46,245 nucleotides of DNA from Lachnospiraceae bacterium UBA7160 (GCA_002491565.1 DKWE01000113.1:1-46245), one strand, 5' to 3'. Counted from the stretch's first letter, positions 1 through 9,854 are shown. Numbers and translations are program-made. Notes: a model not told the origin generated them from the sequence alone.

Positions 1-99
1 CATAGAATGTAGATTCCGGCAGTTTTGCAACACCCTCTTCTCTGGGCAGCGGCTGGCTGAATTGTAACTGGTATCCACGGTTAAAGTTCAGGCGGCCAT
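1..99 (-). other. Coding-like stretch at window edge, frame unresolved
   Basis: Downstream of the C26 hydrolase on the minus strand one frame reads as plausible protein (NRGYQLQFSQPLPREEG) to the window edge, but it has no ATG, GTG or TTG start after its upstream stop. A second frame could start with GTG at about position 80 but lacks a well-spaced ribosome binding site. It may be the start of the next gene, a rare CTG start, or a decayed 5' end. No function is assigned. Confidence 0.25.
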
Positions 100-780
100 T
101 TACTCCAAGCCACCTTTCTCACACTGCTGTAAGAAATACCGCAGTGCCAGGCTCCCGTCTACGGTATCCGTACGGGCATTCGCAAAACACATGCGCTCCG
201 GATGCCATTGCACAGACCAGACGGGAAGCATCTCATGCTCGAGCGCTTCGACAACACCGTCCCCGGAACGGGAACTAACACGCAATCCCTCCCCGATCCG
301 GCCAAGTGCCTGGTGATGGGCACTGTTAACCGCATACCGCTCACCATAGAGATGTCCCAGCCAGGAATCCGCCTCCGTATCTGTCTCATGCACACGGTCC
401 TGTCCGTTCCATCTCCGGTGCCTGAGATTTTTCTCCTCCCCGAGATCCTGAATCAAGTCCCCGCCAAAGTATATATTCAGAACCTGATGTCCCCGACAAA
501 TCCCGAAAACCGGCTTTTTCCGCTGGATGAACCGATCCAGCATTCCAAACTGCAGCGCATCCAGCTCCTGATCGATGCCCTCGCTTCCGCAGTTTTCCTG
601 CCCGAAGCGGGCCGGATCCACATCATCCCCGCCGGGCAGCAGCAGTCCGTCATACTCCTCCGGATCAAAGCGCTCCCGGAGCACCACAGGCACCGCCCCA
701 AGTCCTCTCAACGCGTTTTCATAGTTCGCTGTCGGCATCGTCCGCACCAGCACTGCGATTTTCAACGCTTTTTCTGTCAT
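100..780 (-). CDS. Gamma-glutamyl-gamma-aminobutyrate hydrolase family protein (peptidase C26)
   Basis: Cytosolic class I glutamine-amidotransferase-like hydrolase of about 226 residues, the family that cleaves gamma-glutamyl amide bonds (PuuD and relatives). The nucleophile elbow GICRGHQVLN carries the catalytic Cys, and the His and Glu of the triad lie in VQWHPE near the C-terminus. HHQALG, typical of this subfamily, is also present. The start at 780 is chosen because a GGAGG sits about 8 bases upstream; an upstream in-frame ATG would add 32 residues of non-family sequence. It follows the amino-acid symporter on the same strand after 92 bases, so the two are probably co-transcribed: import of an amino acid or gamma-glutamyl compound and its hydrolysis. 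The actual substrate is not evident. Confidence 0.9.
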   Translation of the reverse strand: MTEKALKIAVLVRTMPTANYENALRGLGAVPVVLRERFDPEEYDGLLLPGGDDVDPARFGQENCGSEGIDQELDALQFGMLDRFIQRKKPVFGICRGHQVLNIYFGGDLIQDLGEEKNLRHRRWNGQDRVHETDTEADSWLGHLYGERYAVNSAHHQALGRIGEGLRVSSRSGDGVVEALEHEMLPVWSVQWHPERMCFANARTDTVDGSLALRYFLQQCEKGGLE

Positions 781-872
781 AATTCTGCCTCCGAATGTAT
801 TATCCCAGCCTTCAGCTATACCGGCAGCATCAGGAACCATCTGCCATTGACATGCCATACAAGCTGCGCCTG

Positions 873-2102
873 TCAATTCAGGTCTTTCTTCAGCTTCTCC
901 TGCAGTACCGCGCAGCAGGACAGATCTCCGATGACATTGACACAGGTCGCTCCCATATCACACAACGTATTGATACTGATGTACACGCCCATCACGCCCG
1001 CCGGAAGCCCCGCAATCGATGCCAGTGCGGCAAACGAAGCGATTGCGCCGCCCGGCACGCCCGGAGTTCCGATGGAGAGCAGTACATTACAGCAGAGGAC
1101 GACAACCATCTGCCCGATCGTCACCTCAACGCCGCAGGCATTGGCAAAAAACATAATCATAAAGGACATCAGAATCGATACAGCGTCCATATTCACCGTA
1201 GCCCCAAGCGGAATCGCGAGCGACGTCACCTCATTGGAAATACCCAGATCTTCCTCACAGCACCGCTTGCTTAAAGGGATCGTCGCAGAACTGGAGCACG
1301 TGCCGAACGCATTTAAGGCAGCCGGCATAATCGCAGTAAAAAACCGCTTCGGACTCATCTTCCCCATAAATTTCACAGACGCGCCATAGACCACAAACGC
1401 ATACGCAAAAAATGCAACATACAGGGTAATAAGTATCACCGCAAGTGAAAGAATCGTCGCCATACCGTTGTTGTAGACCACCGGGACGATCGTACAGAAT
1501 ACACCGATCGGCGTGAAATACATAACTACGGAGATAATTCTCATGCAGATCTCATTCAGGGAATCAACCACCTGGATAAACGGCTTCGACTTCTCGCGGA
1601 TACTCAGGCACGCAAACCCGACAATCACTGCGAATACCAGCACCTGAAGCATATTTCCATTTGCAAACGCTGCAATCGGATTCGAAGGAATCAGCCCTTT
1701 GACCGTATCCAGCAGGCTGGAAAACTTTGTCGCCTCAACCGCCGTGCTCTCCACCAGCTCAATCTCGACGCCTTTTCCAAGCTGAATCACACGCGGAACC
1801 ACCAGTCCAATCGCACTCGCCAGCGCGGTCGTCAGTACAAAATACAGCATTGCGCTTCCGCCGATCCTGCCAGTCTTACCCATGCTCCCGATGCCCCAGA
1901 TGCCCATGATAATCGAGCAGAATACCATCGGAAATATCACCATATTCAGAGCGCTCATATACAGCCCGCCGATCAGGTCCACTACCGGGAGCAGCCACTC
2001 CATCCGCCCCGGCACCAGAATGCCGACTACAATGCCAAGCAGCAATCCGATCAGGATCGCCACCGTAATATTAATATGCTTCTTCTGTGTCTTTTGTTTC
2101 AT
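873..2102 (-). CDS. Dicarboxylate/amino acid:cation symporter (DAACS family)
   Basis: Inner-membrane secondary transporter of about 409 residues with the glutamate-transporter fold (GltP/GltPh type). It shows many hydrophobic helices, the serine-rich hairpin tip CSSSAT (about 269-274), the unwound TM7 motif NMD (about 304-306) and the TM8 stretch CDMGATCVNVIGD (about 381-393). The start at 2102 has AGGAGAG/AGAGG upstream; an upstream ATG would add 45 cysteine-rich residues unlike the family. Two substitutions stand out. NMDGT reads NMDAV. The TM8 arginine that binds the substrate side-chain carboxylate in acidic amino acid transporters (Arg397 of GltPh) is alanine (about 385), while the neighbouring Asp and the NVxGD cation site are kept. 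Cation coupling is therefore plausible, but an acidic substrate is doubtful. It is the first gene of a two-gene unit with the C26 hydrolase. Confidence 0.93.
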   Translation of the reverse strand: MKQKTQKKHINITVAILIGLLLGIVVGILVPGRMEWLLPVVDLIGGLYMSALNMVIFPMVFCSIIMGIWGIGSMGKTGRIGGSAMLYFVLTTALASAIGLVVPRVIQLGKGVEIELVESTAVEATKFSSLLDTVKGLIPSNPIAAFANGNMLQVLVFAVIVGFACLSIREKSKPFIQVVDSLNEICMRIISVVMYFTPIGVFCTIVPVVYNNGMATILSLAVILITLYVAFFAYAFVVYGASVKFMGKMSPKRFFTAIMPAALNAFGTCSSSATIPLSKRCCEEDLGISNEVTSLAIPLGATVNMDAVSILMSFMIMFFANACGVEVTIGQMVVVLCCNVLLSIGTPGVPGGAIASFAALASIAGLPAGVMGVYISINTLCDMGATCVNVIGDLSCCAVLQEKLKKDLN

Positions 2103-2297
2103 ATGTACATCCTCTCTCCTCGAAACGTACACGCCCATCTCAGCCCAGCGGCCAGAGTCCCGCATGGCGGGCTCAATATGCCAAACACTGCACGGACATC
2201 CTGGCACAGGAATCACAGCGTGACAGTCTGAGCACAACGGGTACGTCGCATAAAAGTCGACTGCTCTGCACCCCGTGCTTTCACAGCCGCTTCTGCT

Positions 2298-2326
2298 ATT
2301 TTATACATAATTAAAACCAATTGCAA
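2298..2326 (-). promoter_or_regulatory. Sigma-A promoter of the symporter operon
   Basis: On the minus strand TTGCAA (2321-2326) and TAAAAT (2298-2303) are separated by 17 bases, about 195 bases upstream of the symporter start in an AT-rich gap. The long leader of about 190 bases shows no riboswitch fold that I recognise. Confidence 0.6.
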
Positions 2327-2482
2327 GGCTTTTGTTATATTGTTTTCCAATAGTCAATTATAAATTCAGCCTTTTGCAAAAAATGCCCATAGCAGTGATT
2401 ATTACAGAATTAAACGGTATGCTTTGAATATTCTGATACAGGACTTACATTCCCTGCACCCCAACACAGGCTTCTGGCAACG

Positions 2483-2519
2483 AAAAAGCAGGAGTAGGGT
2501 TGATTCCTCTCCTGCTTTT
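2483..2519 (-). terminator. Rho-independent terminator after gltD
   Basis: An 11-base stem (AAAAGCAGGAG / CTCCTGCTTTT) with a 14-base loop starts about 35 bases after the gltD stop and ends in a T-run on the minus strand. It separates the glutamate synthase operon from the symporter operon. Confidence 0.85.
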
Positions 2520-2553
2520 CTGTGTCACATATCAGTTTTATATCCCTGGTTTT

Positions 2554-4038
2554 CTACAGATTCGTGTATCCCATCAGATACTCGTCAACTTCCTTTGCGG
2601 CTTCACGGCCCTCGCGGATCGCCCAGACGACAAGGGACTGGCCGCGGTGCATATCGCCTGCTGTAAAGACCTTCGGCACGCTTGTGGCGAAACGGCCTGG
2701 CTTGGTCGCAACGTTCGTCCGTCCGTCCATGTCTACCTTGAAGGCATCTGTCACATACTTCTGCGAACCGAGGAAGCCTGCCGCGATCAGCACAAGATCG
2801 GCTTTCACCGTTTCCTCACTGCCCTCGATCGGCACCATCATCATCCGTCCTGTCTTCTCGTCGCGCTTTCCTTCCAGCTTCTGGAGCACTGCCTTGCAGA
2901 GCTCGCCCTTCTTGTTCATCACGAACTCCTTCACCGTAGTCTGATACAGGCGCGGGTCATGTCCGAACACCGCGATCGCCTCCTGCTGGCCATAATCCGT
3001 CTTACAGACGCGCGGCCACTGCGGCCACGGATTGCCCGGCGCTCTCGTATCCGGCGCCTTCGGCATCATCTCCAGCTGCGTCACGGATGCGGCTCCCAGG
3101 CGGATGGACGTCCCGACACAGTCATTTCCCGTATCCCCTCCGCCGATGACGATCACATGCTTGCCCTTTGCCGGGATATATTTCTTATCCGCAAACTTTG
3201 AGTCCAGGAGGCTCTTCGTCGTCGCCTTCAGGAAATCCACCGCAAAATAGATGCCCTTTGCCTCGCGGCCCGGCGCCTTGATGTCGCGCGGATTCGACGC
3301 TCCGCAGGCGAGTACCACTGCATCGTACTGCTTCAGCAGTTCCTCCGCCCTGATCGTCTCTCCAATGTTTGCTCCGGTCACAAATTCGATCCCTTCTGCT
3401 TCCATGATTGCCAGTCTCCGGTCAATCACGGATTTATCCAGCTTCATATTCGGGATCCCGTAGCGCAGCAGGCCGCCGATCCGGTCGTTCCGCTCGAAGA
3501 CCGTCACCCTGTGTCCGCGCTTATTCAGCTGCAGCGCCGCCGCAAGCCCGGACGGGCCGCTGCCGATCACCGCTACCTTTTTCCCGGTGCGCACATCCGG
3601 CGGACACGGCTGTACCAGCCCCGCCTCATAGGCATGTTCAATGATCGCGCGCTCATTCGCCTTCGTTGCGACCGGCTCTCCATTCAGGTTGCAGGTGCAC
3701 GCCGCCTCGCACAGAGCCGGGCAGACGCGCGACGTAAATTCCGGGAAGCAGTGCGTCTTTATAAGCCGCTTGTATGCCTCCTCCCAGTTGCCGTGGTACA
3801 CCAGATCATTGCATTCCGGGACCAGATTGTTCAGCGGACAGCCGGAGGCCATCCCTCCGATCATCACGCCCGCCTGGCAGAACGGGACGCCGCATGCCAT
3901 ACACCGCGCGCCCTGAAGGCGCTGCCGCTCCAGAGGAAGCGGACTGTGAAATTCCTCAAAATTCCGTATGCGCTCCTTCGGCGGAAGCTCGAAATCATTT
4001 TCTCTCTCATATTCCAAAAATCCAGTTGGTTTTCCCAT
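2554..4038 (-). CDS. gltD: Glutamate synthase small (beta) subunit
   Basis: FAD/NADPH-binding subunit of 494 residues that passes electrons from NADPH to the large subunit for synthesis of glutamate from glutamine and 2-oxoglutarate. The N-terminal cysteine cluster (Cys46, 49, 54 and 67, in CMACGVPFCQ and GCPLNN) matches the iron-sulfur region of GltD. The FAD-binding GSGPSG lies near residue 155 and the NADPH-binding GGGDTGND near 300. Length matches the family. A GGGAGG lies upstream of the ATG. It starts 13 bases after the gltB stop, and the two genes share one promoter and one terminator. Confidence 0.97.
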   Translation of the reverse strand: MGKPTGFLEYERENDFELPPKERIRNFEEFHSPLPLERQRLQGARCMACGVPFCQAGVMIGGMASGCPLNNLVPECNDLVYHGNWEEAYKRLIKTHCFPEFTSRVCPALCEAACTCNLNGEPVATKANERAIIEHAYEAGLVQPCPPDVRTGKKVAVIGSGPSGLAAALQLNKRGHRVTVFERNDRIGGLLRYGIPNMKLDKSVIDRRLAIMEAEGIEFVTGANIGETIRAEELLKQYDAVVLACGASNPRDIKAPGREAKGIYFAVDFLKATTKSLLDSKFADKKYIPAKGKHVIVIGGGDTGNDCVGTSIRLGAASVTQLEMMPKAPDTRAPGNPWPQWPRVCKTDYGQQEAIAVFGHDPRLYQTTVKEFVMNKKGELCKAVLQKLEGKRDEKTGRMMMVPIEGSEETVKADLVLIAAGFLGSQKYVTDAFKVDMDGRTNVATKPGRFATSVPKVFTAGDMHRGQSLVVWAIREGREAAKEVDEYLMGYTNL

Positions 4039-4051
4039 GCTTCACACCTCC

Positions 4052-7000
4052 CTACTCGTCCTGCTGGCTCTGCTTTGCGTAAAATGCTTCGATCTGTGCC
4101 TGCTCACTGCTTAGGCCTTTCTCTTCCATCTGCACAATTGCCATCTGCATCTTCTTATATTCATGCGGGATGATCTTCTTAAACTTCGGCAGATACTCGC
4201 TGAAATGGTCAAGAATCTGCTTGCCCTTCGCGGAATTTGTATAGGACACATGATCGCTGATGATCTCCTTCAGCTCCAGCACGTCATACTTGGACGTCAA
4301 CCTCTCGATACCGACCATCTTTTTATTGACCTTCGTATACAGATCCGAATCCTCATCCAGCACGTAAGCGATTCCCCCGCTCATGCCTGCCGCAAAGTTT
4401 TTCCCAACCTTTCCGAGGATTACCGCACGGCCGCCGGTCATATATTCGCAGCCGTGATCGCCGACTCCCTCGACCACCGCAACCGCACCGGAATTGCGCA
4501 CGCAGAACCGCTCGCCTGCAACGCCATTGATATATGCGCTGCCGCTCGTCGCCCCGTAGAGCGCAACATTGCCGATAATCATATTTTCCTCATGTGCGAA
4601 CCGCACGCCCGGCTGCGGGTACACGATCAGCTTTCCGCCCGAAAGTCCCTTCCCGAAATAGTCATTGCTGTCTCCGACCAGTTCCAGGGTCAGCCCCTTC
4701 GGAATAAATGCACCAAAGCTCTGTCCGCCTGCCCCGTGGCATTTCACGGTATACGTATCTTCCGGCAGACCCTCCGGGTATCTCCTGGTAATCTCAGAAC
4801 CAAAAATCGTACCGAACGCGCGGTCCGTATTCCGAACATCGAGTTCCATGCTCCGTTTTGTTCCGCTTTCCAGCGCTGTACCGAGCTTTGCCAGCAGCAC
4901 CTTCATATCCAGTGTCTTTTCCAATCCGAAGTCATAGACCTTCGACGGATCAAACGTCACCTTTTCCTTGCCTCCCACATACGGATTGTTCAGAATGTTT
5001 CCGAGATCCAGCAGCACGCCGCGCTCGTTCTCACAGGTATCTTTCTTTTTCAGCAGGTCGCTGCGCCCGACCATCTCATCGACGGTGCGGAAGCCGAGCT
5101 TCGCCATATATTCGCGCAGATCCTGCGCAATAAACCGCATAAAGTTCACGACATATTCCGGCTTGCCGCGGAACCGCTTCCGAAGCTCCGGATTCTGCGT
5201 TGCGACACCGACCGGGCACGTATCCAGATTGCAGACGCGCATCATCACACAGCCCATCGTCACGAGCGGACCGGTCGCAAAACCAAATTCCTCCGCGCCG
5301 AGCAGCGCTGCGATTGCCACATCACGCCCGCTCATCAGCTTGCCGTCTGTCTCGATCCGCACCTTATTGCGCAGTCCATTCATGATCAGCGTCTGATGCG
5401 TCTCCGCAAGGCCAAGCTCCCAGGGAAGACCTGCATTGTGAATCGAGCTGCGCGGAGCAGCGCCTGTGCCGCCGTCATAGCCGGAAATCAGGATCACCTG
5501 TGCGCCTGCCTTTGCCACGCCTGCTGCAACTGTGCCGACTCCCGCCTCTGAGACGAGCTTCACAGAAATGTCTGCCTGCCGGTTTGCATTCTTCAAGTCG
5601 TAAATCAGCTGCGCCAGGTCCTCAATCGAATAAATATCATGGTGCGGCGGCGGTGAAATCAGACTGACGCCCGGCGTAGACATCCTGGTCTTCGCAATCC
5701 ACGGATAGACCTTTTTCCCCGGAAGATGGCCGCCCTCGCCGGGCTTTGCGCCCTGGGCCATTTTGATCTGGATTTCCTTCGCACTCACCAGATAGCGGGA
5801 GGTCACGCCAAAGCGCCCGGAAGCTACCTGCTTGATCGCGGAGCAGCGGTTCCTTCCGTCCGGTCCGATCTCCAGGCGGTCCAGGCTCTCGCCGCCCTCG
5901 CCGGTATTCGACTTGCCGTGCAGCTGGTTCATCGCAATTGCCAGTGTCTCGTGTGCCTCCTGCGAAATGGAGCCATACGACATCGCACCTGTCTTGAACC
6001 GGCGGACGATGGAATCCACGCTCTCCACGTCCTCCAGAGGCACGCCGTGCTCCGGGAAGCGGAAATCCATCGTGCTGCGGATGTAACCGGATGCTTCTTC
6101 ATTCACCAGCTCCGTATATTGCTTAAACAGCTGGTAATTGCCAGTCCGCGTGGACTCCTGGAGCAGATGAATGGTCTGCGGATTGTATCGGTGGTGCTCG
6201 CCTGCACTGCGCGATTTATGCCAGCCCATGCTGTCCAGAGTCAGATCCTCCTTCAGCCCCAGCGGATCAAACGCCTTTGTGTGGCGCACATCCACATCCT
6301 TCTCGATCTCCTTCAGGGTGATGCCGCCAATCCGACTGACCGTGTTCGTGAAGTATTTATCGATTACGTCCCGGCTGATTCCCAACGCTTCAAAAATCTG
6401 AGAGCCCTGGTACGACTGGATCGTTGAGATACCCATCTTGGAAGCAATTTTGACAATGCCGTCGATGATTGCCCTGTTATAATCGTCAACCGCCGCATAG
6501 TAATCCTTCTCCAGCATTCCAGTGTCGATCAGCTGATGGATCGTATCCAGCGCAAGATACGGATTTACTGCACTCGCGCCATAGCCGAGCAGCGTTGCAA
6601 AATGATGCACCTCCCGCGGCTCGCCGGACTCCAGAATCAGCGCCAGCGAGGTACGCCGCTTCGTCCGCACCAGATACTGGTGTACCGCTGAAATCGCCAG
6701 CAGAGACGGGATCGGCATCCGGATTTCGTCCACCCCCCGGTCGGTCAGAATCAGAATATTCGCGCCGTCGCGGTACGCGCGGTCTACCTCCAGGAAAAGA
6801 TGGTCAATCGCCTTCTCCAGCCCGGTATTCTTGTAAAACGTGATCGGAATCTCTGCCACCTTGAAGCCCGGCACTTTCATGTACTTGATTTTCAGCATAT
6901 CCGTATTCGTCAGAATCGGATTCTCGATCTTCAGCACCTGGCAGTTCTCCGGCTTCTCTTCGAGCAGGTTGCCTTCCACACCGACATAGACGGTCTTGGA

Positions 7001-8617
7001 AGTGACCACTTCCTCGCGGATCGCATCGATCGGCGGATTCGTCACCTGCGCAAACAGCTGCTTGAAGTAGTTGAAGAGCGGCTGATGCTGCTTCGAGAGG
7101 ACAGCCAGCGGCGTATCGATCCCCATCGCGCCGATCCCCTCTCCCCCATTCTCCGCCATTGTCAGAATCGAGGTCCGGTAATCCTCATAGCTGTAGCCAA
7201 AAGCTTTCATCAGGCGCATGCGCTGCTCATCGCTGTACGTCTCCACGCGCCGGTTCGGAATCTTCAGATCCCCCAGCTTCACCAGATACTGGTCCAGCCA
7301 CTCTCCGTACGGCTGCCGATTGGCATAGCGGCTCTTGATTTCCTCATCCTCGATCACACGTCCCTGTACGGTGTCCACCAGCAGCATCTTTCCCGGATGC
7401 AGCCGCTCCTTCTGGACGATTTTCGTCGGGTCGCTATCCAGCACGCCGACCTCAGAGGAGAGAATGACATAGCCGTCCTCGGTTACGTAATAGCGGGATG
7501 GACGCAAGCCATTGCGGTCGAGCACGGCTCCCATGATATCTCCGTCCGAAAACAGAATCGAAGCCGGACCGTCCCACGGCTCCATCATCGTCGCATAGTA
7601 CTGATAGAAGTCGTGCTTTTTCTGGCTGAGCACCTTGTTGTTCTTCCATGGCTCCGGAATCGTGATCATCACGGCGAGCGGCAGCTCCATGCCGTTCATC
7701 GTCAGGAACTCCAGCGTATTGTCCAGCATAGCCGAGTCAGAGCCCTTTGCATTGATGACCGGGAGTACCTTATGCATATCCGCTTCCATGTACTTCGAGG
7801 ACATCTTTTCCTCGCGGGCCATCATTTTATCCGCATTGCCGCGGATGGTGTTGATCTCCCCGTTATGTACGATGAATCGATACGGATGTGCACGCTCCCA
7901 GCTCGGATTCGTATTCGTACTGAACCGGGAATGCACAATGGCAATCGCAGATTCATATGCTTCATCCTGAAGATCCAGGAAAAAGGTCCTAAGCTGCCCG
8001 ACCAGGAACATCCCCTTATAAATAATCGTCCGGCTCGAGCAGGATACCACGTAGGTCGTATCATTGGACTGCTCAAAGGTCCGGCGCACCACATACAGCT
8101 TCCGGTCAAATGCAAGCCCGCGCTCAACGTCCTTCGGCCGTTCCACAAATGCCTGCTCGATGTACGGCATCTTCTCCAGCGCCTTGTGTCCGAGCACCTC
8201 CGGGGCCGTCGGCACCTGCCTCCAGCCGAGGAATTTCATACCTTCCTTCCGGACAATACTCTCGAACATCTTCTTCGCCTGGTTCCTCTTAAAGACATCC
8301 TGCGGGAAGAAAAACATACCGATTCCGTAATCCCTTTCAGAATTTAAAAAGATGCCAAGGGTGGAACAGGCTTTCTGGAAGAATCTGTGCGATATCTGCA
8401 GCATGATTCCAACTCCGTCACCTGTTTTGCCCTCGGCATCTTTGCCGGCTCTGTGATCTAAATTTTCAACTATACTTAGTGCGTTCTCGACTGTCTGATG
8501 CGTCTTGTACCCCTTAATATTCACAACTGCACCGATCCCGCAGTTATCATGCTCGAAGCTGGGATCATACAGTCCCGGAGCCGCACCGACCGGACGCGAA
8601 TTCTGTCTCGTATCCAT
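4052..8617 (-). CDS. gltB: Glutamate synthase large (alpha) subunit
   Basis: Large GOGAT subunit of about 1521 residues. The order is typical: N-terminal class II glutaminase domain (about 26-430), central domain, FMN-binding synthase domain (about 810-1190) and C-terminal GXGXG beta-helix. The glutaminase nucleophile is Cys26 in DNCGIGA, so a 25-residue propeptide should be removed. The 3Fe-4S ligands fit CX5CX4C (CVMMRVCNLDTC). The start at 8617 has GGGAGGAG upstream; an in-frame ATG 16 codons earlier gives no family-like sequence. Ammonia released by the glutaminase domain is channelled to 2-oxoglutarate on the FMN domain. A promoter lies about 40 bases upstream and gltD follows directly. 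Confidence 0.98.
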   Translation of the reverse strand: MDTRQNSRPVGAAPGLYDPSFEHDNCGIGAVVNIKGYKTHQTVENALSIVENLDHRAGKDAEGKTGDGVGIMLQISHRFFQKACSTLGIFLNSERDYGIGMFFFPQDVFKRNQAKKMFESIVRKEGMKFLGWRQVPTAPEVLGHKALEKMPYIEQAFVERPKDVERGLAFDRKLYVVRRTFEQSNDTTYVVSCSSRTIIYKGMFLVGQLRTFFLDLQDEAYESAIAIVHSRFSTNTNPSWERAHPYRFIVHNGEINTIRGNADKMMAREEKMSSKYMEADMHKVLPVINAKGSDSAMLDNTLEFLTMNGMELPLAVMITIPEPWKNNKVLSQKKHDFYQYYATMMEPWDGPASILFSDGDIMGAVLDRNGLRPSRYYVTEDGYVILSSEVGVLDSDPTKIVQKERLHPGKMLLVDTVQGRVIEDEEIKSRYANRQPYGEWLDQYLVKLGDLKIPNRRVETYSDEQRMRLMKAFGYSYEDYRTSILTMAENGGEGIGAMGIDTPLAVLSKQHQPLFNYFKQLFAQVTNPPIDAIREEVVTSKTVYVGVEGNLLEEKPENCQVLKIENPILTNTDMLKIKYMKVPGFKVAEIPITFYKNTGLEKAIDHLFLEVDRAYRDGANILILTDRGVDEIRMPIPSLLAISAVHQYLVRTKRRTSLALILESGEPREVHHFATLLGYGASAVNPYLALDTIHQLIDTGMLEKDYYAAVDDYNRAIIDGIVKIASKMGISTIQSYQGSQIFEALGISRDVIDKYFTNTVSRIGGITLKEIEKDVDVRHTKAFDPLGLKEDLTLDSMGWHKSRSAGEHHRYNPQTIHLLQESTRTGNYQLFKQYTELVNEEASGYIRSTMDFRFPEHGVPLEDVESVDSIVRRFKTGAMSYGSISQEAHETLAIAMNQLHGKSNTGEGGESLDRLEIGPDGRNRCSAIKQVASGRFGVTSRYLVSAKEIQIKMAQGAKPGEGGHLPGKKVYPWIAKTRMSTPGVSLISPPPHHDIYSIEDLAQLIYDLKNANRQADISVKLVSEAGVGTVAAGVAKAGAQVILISGYDGGTGAAPRSSIHNAGLPWELGLAETHQTLIMNGLRNKVRIETDGKLMSGRDVAIAALLGAEEFGFATGPLVTMGCVMMRVCNLDTCPVGVATQNPELRKRFRGKPEYVVNFMRFIAQDLREYMAKLGFRTVDEMVGRSDLLKKKDTCENERGVLLDLGNILNNPYVGGKEKVTFDPSKVYDFGLEKTLDMKVLLAKLGTALESGTKRSMELDVRNTDRAFGTIFGSEITRRYPEGLPEDTYTVKCHGAGGQSFGAFIPKGLTLELVGDSNDYFGKGLSGGKLIVYPQPGVRFAHEENMIIGNVALYGATSGSAYINGVAGERFCVRNSGAVAVVEGVGDHGCEYMTGGRAVILGKVGKNFAAGMSGGIAYVLDEDSDLYTKVNKKMVGIERLTSKYDVLELKEIISDHVSYTNSAKGKQILDHFSEYLPKFKKIIPHEYKKMQMAIVQMEEKGLSSEQAQIEAFYAKQSQQDE

Positions 8618-8656
8618 CGTATCTCCTCCCGTATGCGTTTGTTTTTTGTTTGCCCT

Positions 8657-8685
8657 ACTATACACCCATTTGGCGCGTCTGTAAA
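8657..8685 (-). promoter_or_regulatory. Sigma-A promoter of gltBD
   Basis: TTTACA (8680-8685) and TATAGT (8657-8662) on the minus strand are separated by exactly 17 bases; the -10 lies about 40 bases upstream of the gltB ATG. The region upstream is very AT-rich with A-tracts, as seen at strong Firmicute promoters. No glutamine riboswitch or obvious operator was recognised. Confidence 0.75.
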
Positions 8686-9091
8686 CAGGAATTTTTGTTT
8701 TAATTGCCAGATAATTTGTTTTATCATTGATTTTAAAGTGTTTTATCTGTTTATTTCATAAATCAACTCTTTATTTTATGTTTTCTGCATACATTTTTCC
8801 CGTATTCGGCTGCCTAAATCAATGTACTTTTTTTAGTGCATTCCAGTTCTGTCTTTTTATCGTGGTAAAGTCCTGCTGGTAGCCAAGCGTTTACAGCACA
8901 CACCGCCATATAGAAATCTAATCCAGCGCCTTCTGTGCGTTGTGCCGCCCGCGCCCTGTCTCGCTGCCTCGCTCACGTACTGTCTCATTTCTATCTGGTA
9001 TGATTTTACACCGTAACTTGCCATTAGATAAGCACAGGGTGATGGCATCGTCGAGTGAGCTGCGCACTCATATGGGCAGTACCCAACGCGG
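8686..9091. other. Gene-free stretch between gltB and the CPBP protease
   Basis: About 170 AT-rich bases belong to the gltBD upstream region. The rest (about 8860-9091) is GC-richer but has no frame with a start, ribosome binding site and family-like sequence. No terminator for the CPBP gene is obvious. It may hold decayed coding DNA; I cannot identify it. Confidence 0.4.
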
Positions 9092-9745
9092 CTACGCCAA
9101 CAGAAAATTCACCAAAACCGCCGTCAGGTTCGCCCCGATATGGAACGCGATTGGATAGCCGGCGAATCGTCCGCGTTCATAAAGCAATGCCAGAACCAGC
9201 GCAAGCGGAAACGCAAATATCATCTGAACCAGATTTCCATGATAGACCGCAAACAGCAGCGCGGAAAAGAAGACAGACTGGCGTACACTCAGAATCCGCT
9301 TCATCCTGGTATAGATCAAGACACGGAAAATCAGTTCCTCCGCAACAGGAACCAGAATACCAAGTCCGAGAATCTGCACCAGAACCGTACTCGCGAACAG
9401 CTGCTCCTGCACCTGATTGGAAAAATGTTCTGTCAGCCGCAGCCATGCCAGCACCCGGCTCCACGCCAGGTTCAGAATCCCACCGGCCACAAAGCAGAGC
9501 GCCAGCGCTGCCAGACGCGGAAGTCTGACCGTCTGCGGCGTCCTCTCTGGAGCCGCACAGCATCCTCGTTTCCGGTCCGCACAATACATCTTATATGCGA
9601 ACGGCAGAACCGCAAGTGCTGTCATTGTCGTCATCCAGGCAGAGTCCGCTCCGGTCACGCCGAGCGCTGCCGCCAGGATTGGAACCGCTTCTGATATCAG
9701 CATGTGCAGCAGCAGCGGAGCTGCAATCGCAAGATAGTCTCTCAT
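9092..9745 (-). CDS. CPBP family intramembrane glutamic endopeptidase
   Basis: Integral membrane protein of 217 residues with about six hydrophobic segments and the three CPBP (Abi/CAAX protease-like) motifs: EExxxR in VAEELIFR, FxxxH in FAVYHGN, and HxxxN in HIGAN near the C-terminus. These residues form the membrane-embedded active site. The family includes prenyl-protein processing enzymes and bacteriocin self-immunity proteins; no bacteriocin gene is adjacent, so the role is open. AGGAGG lies upstream of the start. It is a monocistron between gltB and the terminator of the kinase cluster. Confidence 0.9.
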   Translation of the reverse strand: MRDYLAIAAPLLLHMLISEAVPILAAALGVTGADSAWMTTMTALAVLPFAYKMYCADRKRGCCAAPERTPQTVRLPRLAALALCFVAGGILNLAWSRVLAWLRLTEHFSNQVQEQLFASTVLVQILGLGILVPVAEELIFRVLIYTRMKRILSVRQSVFFSALLFAVYHGNLVQMIFAFPLALVLALLYERGRFAGYPIAFHIGANLTAVLVNFLLA

Positions 9746-9854
9746 CTGTTTTCATTCCTCCTGGTTTCAAGGCCTCCGCCATCCTTACTTTCTGTTACAT
9801 CCTCTCACATAACCCATAAAGCTCTGTCTAAAGTTCACCTTTGACGATAAACAA

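Noticed and set aside
9040..9110. Short similarity (TGGCATCGTC) shared with about 17505
   Set aside because: Ten bases with no extension on either side; within chance expectation for this window.
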